Assembly: GCA_001436895.1 (NCBI GenBank)
Contig: JQAY01000002.1
Coordinates: 88,167 to 152,166 of the forward strand
Length of the DNA: 64,000 nucleotides
Direction of reading: 5' to 3'
Source: Weissella confusa
Lineage (GTDB): Bacteria > Bacillota > Bacilli > Lactobacillales > Lactobacillaceae
Shown: positions 15,947 to 24,895 of the stretch, piece by piece
Position numbering within the stretch: position 1 is the stretch's first letter
Layout: each line of letters begins with the position of its first letter
Notes under the pieces: generated by a model
Told to the model about the DNA's origin: nothing
Seen by the model: the letters and a program-made list of their open reading frames with translations, nothing else
Databases searched by the model: none
Program-made: the position numbers and the translations under genes

Positions 15947-18142
15947 TCATTGTAAAGTTACGCATGCGGCTGCGTAATACAAGTACATCACAACCGTAAA
16001 GACAGCTGTGATACCCAGCAAAACACCAACCTGTGGCCATACCGACCCACCAATCATAATCGACTCACGGAAACCATCAACCGTGTATGTCATTGGCAAG
16101 TACGGGTGTAACCATTTGAAGAATCCGCTCGTTAATTGAATTGGGTAGGTTCCTGCTGAACCACTCAATTGCAATACCAAGAAGACCACCGCCAAGAATG
16201 CTCCTGGTTTGTCCAACCAGAGATTCAACGCGGTGACAATGGCACCGAATGTCAGTGATGTCATCACCGTCATACCATATGTGGCCCATGGGTGAATTGG
16301 GTCCAGCCCCAACACTGTTACGGCCAAGCCATACACAATGGTTGCCGCCAAAACAGAATAGAATACTAACACACTCATCTTAGAAGCGAACCAGCCTAAT
16401 TCAGATTCAGGCTTCTTACGTGGTTCACCCATTCCCATCATCAAATTAAACGCCAGCATCCCAACGTACAATCCAACCGACAACATGTATGGCGTCATCC
16501 CCGTTCCGTTGTTTTTAACGTGGTCCTTTTCCGTTTCAACAGCTTTCACTGGTGTCGCGACTTGGTTATACAAGGCCTTTGTTGCGTGGAAACCACTCGT
16601 TGCCTTGCCAACCTCACCCAACTTCTCAGCCAATGTTGCGTTTCCACCCTGAATCTGGACAAGTCCGTCGCCTAACGCCTTCGATCCATCCGCTAATTGA
16701 GAAGATCCACTACGGATTTGGTCCGCACCCGAAATCAAAGCAGGAACGTTGCTCTTAACCGTTGTCAGGCCACCACTAAGTTGTTGTGATCCTGATAGCA
16801 ACGTCGCTGAATTTTGATTTAACTCACCCAGCCCTGCCGTCACTTGATTTGAACCATCAGTCAATTCAGTAATAGCTGCTGATGCCTCTCGTATTTGGCC
16901 AATTCCGTTCGCTAAGTCATTCTCCGCAATCGTTTGAACCTTGTCGTGCAATTGCGCAGCTGAATCCAGCTTTTCTTGTGCTTTATCCAAAACTGGTTGC
17001 AACTTTGCTTCAAGATTGTCAAAATCCGTCTGCAACGCACTTAACTTTTGGGTCATGGCTGAGTTTGATTGCTGTTTTTCAATCGCTTGGAGCACCACTT
17101 GTTTTTGATTATCATCCAACTCATCCAAGCCATTGATAAGTTTCGCCAATTCTTGTTGGTCATTCTTTTGTGCTTCCGCAAGTATTTCCTTTTGCGCCTT
17201 AATTTGTGCAACAACTTGCTTTGCATCTTCTAAATGCTCTGGCTTTGGCATCCCGGCTAACAATTCTTCTGCCTTCGTTTGGACGTCTGCCAGTGTCGCT
17301 TCAACGTCAGCTAAATCTTGGTTCACCGCTGCCGTGCCTAGCTTGTCATTAAGTTGCGACAGACCATCCGACACCTCTTTGCTACCATCGTAAGCCTGAC
17401 TGACACCGCTCGTGTACGTCGCAACCCCACCAGTCAAGGTCGTCGCACCGTCAGACAATTGTGTGACACCTTCGTCCAATGTTTTTGTCCCATTTTCAAA
17501 ATCCGTCGCGCCATCAGTCAGCGTACCCAGATTCGTGGTAATCGTCTTATTCCCATCTTCCAGCTCTAAAGATCCATCTGATAACGCTTTGTTAGCCTTA
17601 GCGGCATCGTTAACCCCGGCACCAACTTTCTTAACAGCCTTCACCAACTGTTTTGCGTAGGTCTCGGTCACTTCACCAGCAACCTGCGCCACGATACCTT
17701 CAGCCGCTGTTTCAGCCATCTTTCCGGCAATAAAACTGTGCCCTGAACTAATCTCATAATGTAGCACCATTTTCTTTGGTTTATCCGCTAGCAAGCTTGT
17801 GGCATTCTTCGAAAAGTCTTTTGGAATGGTAATTTTCATATAGTACTTACCATCTGAAATGCCCTTATTGGCCTCTTTTTCATTAAGAACCGTAAAGTCC
17901 ATAGCATCAGATTTCTTCAATTCACTCGCCAGGTCTTTTCCGACAGACAGTTTCTGCTTATCCACTGTATACGCCTTGTCCTTATTCACCACCACAACAG
18001 GCAAATCGGACACTTTTTGATACGGATTCCATAGCGAACTCAGGAAAACGACAGCATAAATTGATGGCACGACCAACAAGCCAATCATGACGACAATATA
18101 GAATTTGTGCTCTTTAAAATATCCCCACTCTGCTTTAAACAT
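15947..18142 (-). CDS. YhgE/Pip family membrane protein
   Basis: The 731-residue protein has one membrane span near the N-terminus (about 14-36), a very long external region with repeated 'L-x-D/G-G' units ('LSDGSLELEDGN', 'LTDGATDFENG', 'LSGGLTTVKS') and coiled coil, and five or six C-terminal spans. This is the YhgE/Pip layout: the phage infection protein of Lactococcus and the EsaA-like family, related to ABC-2 permeases. The molecular role is not known; such proteins can serve as phage receptors. The ATG follows AAAGGTAGGGA. An inverted repeat at 18223-18242 may be its operator. Confidence 0.88.
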   Translation of the reverse strand: MFKAEWGYFKEHKFYIVVMIGLLVVPSIYAVVFLSSLWNPYQKVSDLPVVVVNKDKAYTVDKQKLSVGKDLASELKKSDAMDFTVLNEKEANKGISDGKYYMKITIPKDFSKNATSLLADKPKKMVLHYEISSGHSFIAGKMAETAAEGIVAQVAGEVTETYAKQLVKAVKKVGAGVNDAAKANKALSDGSLELEDGNKTITTNLGTLTDGATDFENGTKTLDEGVTQLSDGATTLTGGVATYTSGVSQAYDGSKEVSDGLSQLNDKLGTAAVNQDLADVEATLADVQTKAEELLAGMPKPEHLEDAKQVVAQIKAQKEILAEAQKNDQQELAKLINGLDELDDNQKQVVLQAIEKQQSNSAMTQKLSALQTDFDNLEAKLQPVLDKAQEKLDSAAQLHDKVQTIAENDLANGIGQIREASAAITELTDGSNQVTAGLGELNQNSATLLSGSQQLSGGLTTVKSNVPALISGADQIRSGSSQLADGSKALGDGLVQIQGGNATLAEKLGEVGKATSGFHATKALYNQVATPVKAVETEKDHVKNNGTGMTPYMLSVGLYVGMLAFNLMMGMGEPRKKPESELGWFASKMSVLVFYSVLAATIVYGLAVTVLGLDPIHPWATYGMTVMTSLTFGAIVTALNLWLDKPGAFLAVVFLVLQLSGSAGTYPIQLTSGFFKWLHPYLPMTYTVDGFRESIMIGGSVWPQVGVLLGITAVFTVVMYLYYAAACVTLQ

Positions 18143-18222
18143 CTAGTCCCTACCTTTCAATCATTCTGCTGCACCTTATACTCCAGTAGAACAAATAAAC
18201 GTTAACAACCAATGCCCTAATC

Positions 18223-18242
18223 TTTAGGCATCATTGCCTAAA
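18223..18242. promoter_or_regulatory. Operator-like inverted repeat upstream of yhgE
   Basis: TTTAGGCA-TCAT-TGCCTAAA, perfect 8-base arms and a 4-base spacer, about 80 bases upstream of the yhgE start. A third partial half-site (ATGCCCTAA) lies just next to it. No regulator gene is adjacent, so the binder is unknown. Confidence 0.5.
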
Positions 18243-18261
18243 TTCAGAATGTTTTCAAAAT

Positions 18262-18293
18262 AAAAAAGCGTCATCACTGACTGTGATAACGCT
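18262..18293 (-). terminator. Terminator of yxeA
   Basis: Stem of two 5-bp blocks with one mismatch, 5-base loop, followed on the minus strand by T6. Confidence 0.75.
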
Positions 18294-18304
18294 CGTTTGC
18301 TCTC

Positions 18305-18676
18305 TTACTTTAACTTTTCAAGTACTGACGTTGGCACGTCTGACTTTTGTACCCCTTCAGGTCCCTTTACAACACGCTTTTGGCTGATGTCAGCCTTCAC
18401 ATATGCGTTTGGCGTCAATGGATCAGCATCTTCAATGTTGTAGTCCAAGACACGACGCTCCCCATCAGTCGTGATGAACGTCAACTTATATGAGTATGAC
18501 TTTGAACCGGCAATCTTCTTACCAGCATCATCAACCGTGTCCTTCAACTCTGGTACTTGAGCAGGCACCTTTGCGTAAGCTGGCGTTGCCTTGTATGTGA
18601 CGTTGTAGTATTCGTATCCCTTGTATAGGCCAAATACGACCAACACAGCTGCAATCAAACCAATGATCTTCTTCAT
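18305..18676 (-). CDS. YxeA family (DUF1093) exported protein
   Basis: The 123-residue product has an N-terminal membrane anchor or signal ('IIGLIAAVLVVFGLY', about 3-18) and a small beta-rich domain with 'YSYKLTFITTDGERRVLDYN' as in YxeA/DUF1093 proteins. These are exported, of unknown role, and often lie near yhgE-like or ABC transporter genes. I use ATG 18676, which follows AGAGGTG, over the GTG three codons earlier. Its own terminator separates it from yhgE downstream. Confidence 0.8.
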   Translation of the reverse strand: MKKIIGLIAAVLVVFGLYKGYEYYNVTYKATPAYAKVPAQVPELKDTVDDAGKKIAGSKSYSYKLTFITTDGERRVLDYNIEDADPLTPNAYVKADISQKRVVKGPEGVQKSDVPTSVLEKLK

Positions 18677-18784
18677 GATTTCCACCTCTTAAAATATCTC
18701 AATCATTATCCGTATAGTACATAACCTCTTATACTATTTAAAGTATAATATCAGTTTCTGAATAACACAAGTATAAAGTGCCAA

Positions 18785-18820
18785 TAAAAAACGGCATCAC
18801 ATCTCTGCAATACCGTTTCC
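18785..18820 (-). terminator. Probable terminator of the AraC-family gene
   Basis: 9-bp stem with one G-T pair and a loop of about 12 bases, followed by T residues on the minus strand. Weaker than the other terminators here. Confidence 0.5.
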
Positions 18821-18823
18821 ATG

Positions 18824-19654
18824 TCATTCCCCTTTGTTCAGTTGTCGTAACTGATTAGGTGTCTGACCGTATAATTCTTTAAACATTTTCATCGCTAACT
18901 TCGTGTTGCTAGCGCCATGACGGATAAAGATCGTCTTAATAACCTGATTCGTCGCGAGCACATCTTGGTAGATGGCATCTAGACGAACCTGATAAACATA
19001 GTTCACAAACGTTACCCCGACTCGTCGTTTGAAAACACGGCTGAGATAATCGGGATTGTAGTGGAACTTCTCCGCGACCTCACTCAATGAAATTTTCGTT
19101 CGATACTGCTCGTGAATATACATAATCACATCTTTCAAACGATCATCTTCTGTTAGGTCGTCCGGAGTTAACGTTACAGCATAATTTGTAATCAAGTCGT
19201 ACAAGACTTGCATCAATATGCTGCTAAACCGCAACCGGTAGCCGGCTTCTTTTCGCAAATAGATTTGGGTCATTTGCTGAAGCATGCTGACAATCTTGTC
19301 GTACGTCTCATCATGCAAACTATGGTTCGTCCACAAATCAAATCGTAGCAATTCACTATTCGACCAATACTGGTTGAGATAATACACAGGAACTTGCAAG
19401 ACGAGGGCTTGATTTGCCAAATTGGTTGTCGAGTGGAGAATCCCCGATCCAATCACGATGAATTCATTTTCATGCAATGTGACATCATGTTGCTCATATC
19501 GAAACGTCACTTCGCCGGTTAGGACGAGCACAATTTCAATATGCGTGTGCCAATGCAGTGGCTTAAATCCAAGCGGTTCATCGGATAAAAAGACGCGAAC
19601 CCCAACATCTGAATTATCTGCAACTATTTCGTGCTGTTGCGCTGCCTTTTCCAT
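18824..19654 (-). CDS. AraC-family regulator with cupin sensor domain
   Basis: The 276-residue protein has an N-terminal cupin-like sugar-binding part ('LHWHTHIEIVLVLTGEV', about 30-48) and two C-terminal helix-turn-helix units ('ISLSEVAEKFHYNPDYLSRV' and a second one ending 'LYGQTPNQLRQL'). It is the last gene of the xylo-oligosaccharide cluster and is the obvious candidate activator for it. I start at ATG 19654 (GAGGGG upstream), not the TTG at 19669. Whether it still responds is open, because the alpha-xylosidase just upstream is broken. Confidence 0.86.
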   Translation of the reverse strand: MEKAAQQHEIVADNSDVGVRVFLSDEPLGFKPLHWHTHIEIVLVLTGEVTFRYEQHDVTLHENEFIVIGSGILHSTTNLANQALVLQVPVYYLNQYWSNSELLRFDLWTNHSLHDETYDKIVSMLQQMTQIYLRKEAGYRLRFSSILMQVLYDLITNYAVTLTPDDLTEDDRLKDVIMYIHEQYRTKISLSEVAEKFHYNPDYLSRVFKRRVGVTFVNYVYQVRLDAIYQDVLATNQVIKTIFIRHGASNTKLAMKMFKELYGQTPNQLRQLNKGE

Positions 19655-19761
19655 CACTGAACCCCTCAAAGTTTACGCACCGACCCCCATCGGCTCGCGA
19701 AATCTATAAGCTCAGTTTATCACATTCTTAGTTGACCTGGGGTTCTGACTTTCCGTCAGCC

Positions 19762-21879
19762 TTAGCCGATTTTCTTCCACAATGGCAAGCTCATGAAGTC
19801 GTAGTTTTCAGTCATCCAGCGACCGTTTTCAGTCACTTCAACGACGCGGCCATCCAAGATGTGCTCCCACTTACCAGCTGGCAAGTAGTAATCAACATCC
19901 CCTTCTTCAGTCATAACTGGCGCCACCAAAACGTCGCTACCAAGCATGTATTGACGATCCAACGTTGCCGTATTTTGGTCCTCAGGGAACTCCAAGTACA
20001 TTGGACGCATCAATGGGATACCAGCTTCAACTGATTCCTTAGCTTGTCCGTAGATGTATGGCATCATCTCCAACTTCAATTGCGTGAACTTACGCGTTAC
20101 GTCAACGGCTTCTTCGTCGAACAACCAAGGCACACGGTACTCGATGTTACCGTGGTAACGTGAGTGACTTGATAGCAAACCGAATTGCGTCCAGCGCTTG
20201 TAGATTGATGGGCTCGCATTCTCTTCGAAGCCACCAATATCGTGACTCCAGAATGTGTAACCTGATGACATCAAGCTCAAACCACCACGAAGACTGTCAG
20301 CCATTGAGTGGAATTGGCTCAAGTTGTCACCACCCCAGTGAACTGGGTATTGTTGACCACCGACCGTACCAGAGCGAGCAAAGACAACCGCTTCGTCTTC
20401 ACCCTTTTCTTGTTGCAACAACTCAAATACAGCGTCGTTGTAACGGTGCGTGTAGTAGTTGTGCTCACCTTCAGGGTTGCCGCCGTTAAAGAATACGGCG
20501 TCGTGCATTGGAATTCGCTCACCGAAGTCCGTCTTGAAGCAGTCAACACCCATGTCCAACAAGTTCTTCAACAAACCTTGGTACCAAGCACGGGCTTCTG
20601 GGTTCGTGAAGTCAACCACGGCGTTACCTGGTTGCCATAAATCCCATTGCCAAACACTACCGTCAGTGTGCTTGATGAAGTAACCCTTTTCCTTACCAAT
20701 CTTGAAGAGTGGTGACTTTTGTGAAATGTATGGGTTAATCCAAACGCAGACCTTCAAGCCCTTGTCGTGCAAACGCTTCAACAAACCAACTGGATCTGGG
20801 AATTGTTCCTTATCCCATTCCATGTTTGACTACTCGAAGCCCTTCATCCAGAAGCAATCGAAGTGGAATACTGAAACCGGAATATCACGTTCGAACATAC
20901 CGTCGATGAAACTCATAACTGTTTCTTCTGAGTAGTCCGTCGTAAATGACGTTGATAGCCACAAGCCAAATGTCCATTCAGGTGGCAAAACAGAACCACC
21001 CGTCAACTTGTTGTACTTTGAAATAACTGACTTTGGTGAATCACCAGCAATCACGTAGTATTCCAATGACTCGCCGCGTGTTGAGAAGCTGACACGATCA
21101 ACCACTTCGCTGCCGACTTCAAAACTCGTTGGTTGGCTTTCGTTAACGAAGACACCGTAGTAAACGCCAGCCTTACCCGTCATGTAGAACGGAATTGACT
21201 TGTAGCTTTGTTCTGAACCAGTCCCACCGTCCATGTTAATCGTATCAATGCTTTGACCATTCTTAACGAAGGCCCCGAAACGCTCACCGAATCCGTATAC
21301 ATTCGTACCTGGCAACAAGCTCAATTGCTCACGCATAAAGTGGTCCGTTGCCGTCACAGATCCTTGTGGTCCCAAGTTTTGCGCACCAGTAACCGTGTTG
21401 GCGTGCATCACTTGACCCAATTGCTTGCCTGACAAATCATCGATTGACGCTTGGGCCTTGTATTCAGAACCCGTAATGCGCTTACCCTTGTAGTTGAAAT
21501 CAATGTTGAACTTGTCGTGCATTGAGACAGCCAATTGCAAATCACCGCTTGTCAACGTTGCAACAGAATCTGCGATTTCAATTGCTGGCGTCACGTTGTT
21601 GTTTTGCAACTCGTATAGTGGATTCTTGTCATCGCGATCGAAGTGCTTCAACTCAACACCGATAACATCTTCGGCTGGTGAGAATACCGTCATCGTCGTT
21701 GCACCGACATCCAACATGTCACTGCGAGAGTTGATACGGTGGTAGGCTGAGTAAACACGCAAGGCATCGCTTGCGTAGTTGTCGTCATCCTTCTCTACGA
21801 CCATTGCGTCAAAGGCTTCCAATGGTGAGTTAACAATATACTCATCGCGGTTTAGCCAGTATCCATTAGTAAACTTCAT
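19762..21879 (-). pseudogene. Alpha-xylosidase (GH31, YicI-like), broken by an amber codon and C-terminally short
   Basis: Two same-frame ORFs (21879-20830 and 20823-19762) make one GH31 protein split by a single TAG at 20830-20832. The join reads 'FWMKGFE-stop-SNMEWD', where E. coli YicI has 'FWMKEFQWCDFEWD'; the stop stands where a Trp is expected, so TGG to TAG explains it. The second part keeps the nucleophile Asp ('CFKTDFGERIP') and acid/base region ('VHWGGDN'). The protein also ends at 'SLPLWKKIG', about 70 residues before the YicI end, so the C-terminal beta domain is missing. It would release xylose from alpha-xylosides. It is downstream of a GPH symporter, 42 bases away. Confidence 0.88.
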
Positions 21880-21921
21880 GTTTTTATTCCCCGTTTAATT
21901 ATGTTTGAAATACCTATCTGC

Positions 21922-23340
21922 TTAGGCTTCAGCTTCTGCAACTGCAGCAGCTTCACGTTCGTGCTTAGCCGTCAAATCTGCGACCATTTGTGGCTCAAGC
22001 TTGTCGATGTTGTTGAACAACAAGGCAATTGCTGAGGCAGCGTAACCGATAAATGGAATCCAGATGAATCCCATGCGGATAGCGTCCAATGCTGATGCGG
22101 TCTGCGTACCGTCAGCTGAAGCGGCGTAACCACCAGCTGCCAAAACGGCGGCCAATACCATACCACCGATTCCCATACCCAACTTGGCTGAGAATGAACT
22201 AAATGATGTAACGAACCCTTCGGCACGCACACCGTTCTTCCACTCACCGAAATCAACGGCGTCTGACAACATAACGGCGATCAACGCACCCGTCAAACCG
22301 TAGCTGATAAAGTACAAGACGATACCAGTCAAGATAATGGCAACGTTTCCGTTCATGATGTCCGCAAGGTAAAGAACCAATTGTGACAAAGCTGTTCCGA
22401 CCATTCCTAGCAACATTGTGTTTCGCTTACCCAAACGGCGGGCAACGAATGGCACCATTGCTGTTGAGGCCAATGTGATAACCGTTCCAGCCAAAACCAA
22501 ACTTCCCAACGCTTCGTTGTGCAAAACGTACTTGAAGTAGTAAGGCAATGAACTTGAACGAACAGCAAATCCACCCCAGTAGATAAAGTTGATGAAAATG
22601 ATGATGACCCATGGGTAGTTACCCTTCAAGGCCTTCACTGATTCGCGCATTGGAATTGAACGGTTAGAATCCTTTGTGACCACTCGCTCACGAGTTCCGG
22701 CGAAAGCAACCAACAAGCAGGCTGCCGTGATAACACCCAAGATAACAGCCCAGATGAACCAACCAGTTGCTGATGTTGATGGATCCTTAGCACCCTTGTC
22801 AAAAATACCCGCGATAATTCCAACGGCTGGCAACGTCAATGGCAAGAAAATGGCTGCGCCCATGTTTCCGAAGAATTGACGAATCGTTGACAACGTCACA
22901 CGCTCTTGTGGATTTGAAGTCAACGCTGGCAAGATTGATGTAACTGGAATGTTGATTCCTGAGTACAAAATCTTTGCGCCGATGTAGGCGATGTAAATCC
23001 AAACGACCTTACCAGTTTCTGATAGTGGTGGCGCCGTAAAGGCCATCACACAGAAGATGGCAAATGGAATTGCGAACCACAACCAGTAAGGACGTGACTT
23101 TCCCCACTTCGTATGTGTTCGGTCGATGAATTGTCCCCAAATCACCCCATCGATTGAATCAATAATTGCTGTAATCGCGAAAAGTCCTGTAACGGCTGCT
23201 GCAGCAACACCCAATGTGTCAGTACAGAAAACCAAGAAGTACGTTCCTACGATTTGAAAAATAGTGTTACACCCAAAGTCCGACATGGCGTATGAGACAC
23301 GTTCGCCCCACCCCACTTGATTCGGCATCTTTTGTTCCAT
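21922..23340 (-). CDS. GPH-family sugar:cation symporter (XylP/XynP-like)
   Basis: The 472-residue protein has about 12 membrane segments and the GPH signature region after TM2 ('GVIWGQFIDRTHTKWGKSRPYW', about 65-86). It imports glycosides or oligosaccharides with Na+ or H+. Its neighbours, an alpha-xylosidase and a GH8 exo-oligoxylanase, point to xylo-oligosaccharides or isoprimeverose as substrate; this is inference. The ATG follows GGAGGG by 8 bases. Its own promoter and a perfect cre site lie upstream, so CcpA should repress it in glucose. Confidence 0.88.
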   Translation of the reverse strand: MEQKMPNQVGWGERVSYAMSDFGCNTIFQIVGTYFLVFCTDTLGVAAAAVTGLFAITAIIDSIDGVIWGQFIDRTHTKWGKSRPYWLWFAIPFAIFCVMAFTAPPLSETGKVVWIYIAYIGAKILYSGINIPVTSILPALTSNPQERVTLSTIRQFFGNMGAAIFLPLTLPAVGIIAGIFDKGAKDPSTSATGWFIWAVILGVITAACLLVAFAGTRERVVTKDSNRSIPMRESVKALKGNYPWVIIIFINFIYWGGFAVRSSSLPYYFKYVLHNEALGSLVLAGTVITLASTAMVPFVARRLGKRNTMLLGMVGTALSQLVLYLADIMNGNVAIILTGIVLYFISYGLTGALIAVMLSDAVDFGEWKNGVRAEGFVTSFSSFSAKLGMGIGGMVLAAVLAAGGYAASADGTQTASALDAIRMGFIWIPFIGYAASAIALLFNNIDKLEPQMVADLTAKHEREAAAVAEAEA

Positions 23341-23402
23341 GACGATTACCCTCCGTTGTTCATGGTGACTACCTTAAGAATATTTGTAATGCAAACGCTT
23401 TC

Positions 23403-23416
23403 TGTAAACGGTTTCA
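23403..23416. promoter_or_regulatory. cre site (CcpA binding), perfect consensus
   Basis: TGTAAACGGTTTCA matches TGWAANCGNTNWCA at every position. A second, partial copy (TGCAAACGCTTTCT, 23390-23403) abuts it. Both lie just downstream of the -10 box of the symporter promoter, a position that blocks initiation or elongation. Confidence 0.82.
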
Positions 23417-23430
23417 TTACCACGTGTTTG

Positions 23431-23459
23431 AGAATACAGGGAATGATTTTAATCTACAA
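23431..23459 (-). promoter_or_regulatory. Promoter of the symporter operon
   Basis: On the minus strand, -35 TTGTAG (23459-23454), 17-base spacer, -10 TATTCT (23436-23431), about 90 bases before the start codon. Confidence 0.6.
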
Positions 23460-23546
23460 GGGGTCTTTGCCCAGAGGTCGTATTTATCCGGTCAAAAAGT
23501 CAAAATCGCCACCTAATTTGCAAGTGCAATTGTTTGACATTTACAA

Positions 23547-23576
23547 AAAAATAGCCAACCCATTGCAGGTTGACTA
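23547..23576 (-). terminator. Terminator of the GH8 gene
   Basis: 10-bp stem with one G-T pair around 'TGCAATG', followed on the minus strand by T7. Confidence 0.75.
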
Positions 23577-23585
23577 TCACCACTA

Positions 23586-24752
23586 TTAATTTGTTACTAG
23601 TACACGATCTGCAGATGCCTGCTTGTCATACTTGTTATACATACCCGCCAAAGCCATGAAGGCAAATAGGTACAACAAGTTATCGTAGTAACGGTAAACG
23701 CCGTCACGCATTGGCATGTTCCAGAACAGATCCACGTAGTACTTTGACAACTCATTGTTTGGCGTTGCTAGTGTTGATTGTGCCATACCAGCCTTCAATG
23801 CAACCGGGTGCTTCACGTACAACAAGCTTTGACCATCTTCAGTTTCCTTGTCGCCGACAATCGTGCCGTCAATCCAGTAAACTGGGATATTTTCTTGTTC
23901 AATTTGACCCTTGTAGAATTCTTGCAACTTAACGACACGGTCAGTCAATTCGGCATCAACCTTGCCAGTCCACGCAGCATCCAAACCAACGTTCGCTGCT
24001 GTGCGGTATGCATCTGAGAAGAATGAACCGTGGCCACGGAAGTCATTTGGCGTACCATCATAGTTCGCATATTCAGCTGACATCCCCGTTTCTGGGTTCA
24101 TCGCCTTCTTCAAATATTCGCGTGACGCATCGGCTGCACGCTCAAAGAACGCACGGTCTTCTTCATTGCCGTATTGCGCGTAAACCTCGTAGAAGTGAGG
24201 CAAGTGATATGACGGATCTGAAATGTCCATTTCTGCGACGAAACGAATGTAAGTCGTCTCAGGATCGAACATGCCACGACCGCCTTCTTCTTCATCCTTG
24301 TGCACCATCTCGTGCAACAATGACTTCGCCTCAGCCGTGTAGTTAAAGATGCCTTCGCCGTCACCCCAACGGTTAGCAGCCATCAACAAAGCAGCCGCAA
24401 AGAATTCTTCACCGTCCGGCGCAGAACCTTCAGCGTTAGACACACCTGAACGTTGGGCTGACCACTTGAAGAAGCCGTGCATTGGGCCGTCTGTGATCAA
24501 CATGTACTTGTTCACCCATGCCCAGAACTTGTTGAACATCGCTTGATCATCAAGTTGCAAAGCAATCATCATCCCGTATGACATTCCCTCAGTACGCACA
24601 TCATCGTTACCAGTATCAGTAAAGTATGCCGTACCATCACCGTTGTCATAGTAGAACTTTGTCTCTTCATTTGTAAAAATCGTGTCCAATACTTGTTGGA
24701 ACTTTTCATCGATTTGCGCTTGTGTATAACCAAAGTCAGTAAACTTACTCAT
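23586..24752 (-). CDS. Reducing-end xylose-releasing exo-oligoxylanase (GH8, Rex-like)
   Basis: The 388-residue protein matches the Rex enzyme of Bacillus halodurans closely: 'DVRTEGMSYGMM' with the general acid Glu55, 'SDPSYHLPHFYE', and 'FFSDAYRTAANVGLDA' with the catalytic Asp (near 250). Rex removes xylose from the reducing end of xylo-oligosaccharides; EC 3.2.1.156. There is no signal peptide, so it acts in the cytoplasm on imported oligomers. It has its own terminator and a near-perfect cre site upstream. Start: ATG after GGAG. Confidence 0.9.
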   Translation of the reverse strand: MSKFTDFGYTQAQIDEKFQQVLDTIFTNEETKFYYDNGDGTAYFTDTGNDDVRTEGMSYGMMIALQLDDQAMFNKFWAWVNKYMLITDGPMHGFFKWSAQRSGVSNAEGSAPDGEEFFAAALLMAANRWGDGEGIFNYTAEAKSLLHEMVHKDEEEGGRGMFDPETTYIRFVAEMDISDPSYHLPHFYEVYAQYGNEEDRAFFERAADASREYLKKAMNPETGMSAEYANYDGTPNDFRGHGSFFSDAYRTAANVGLDAAWTGKVDAELTDRVVKLQEFYKGQIEQENIPVYWIDGTIVGDKETEDGQSLLYVKHPVALKAGMAQSTLATPNNELSKYYVDLFWNMPMRDGVYRYYDNLLYLFAFMALAGMYNKYDKQASADRVLVTN

Positions 24753-24830
24753 TTTTATTTCTCCGTTTTCTTAATTACCAAAGCTGAGTATATGGTTCGT
24801 TTATGACCGAAATGTGGCTTAAACAAGAAA

Positions 24831-24844
24831 AGAAAGCGCTTTCA
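24831..24844. promoter_or_regulatory. cre-like site upstream of the GH8 gene
   Basis: AGAAAGCGCTTTCA matches the cre consensus at 13 of 14 positions and lies about 80 bases before the GH8 start. Confidence 0.75.
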
Positions 24845-24895
24845 CAAGGCCTGTAAAAAAGCGATGCCACCTAATTCGAGTAGCATCGCCTTCTA

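Noticed and set aside
20824..20832. Possible programmed read-through or pyrrolysine at the amber codon of the alpha-xylosidase
   Set aside because: No pyl genes or recoding structure are seen, the missing residue is a Trp in relatives, and the C-terminus is also truncated, so simple decay is more likely.
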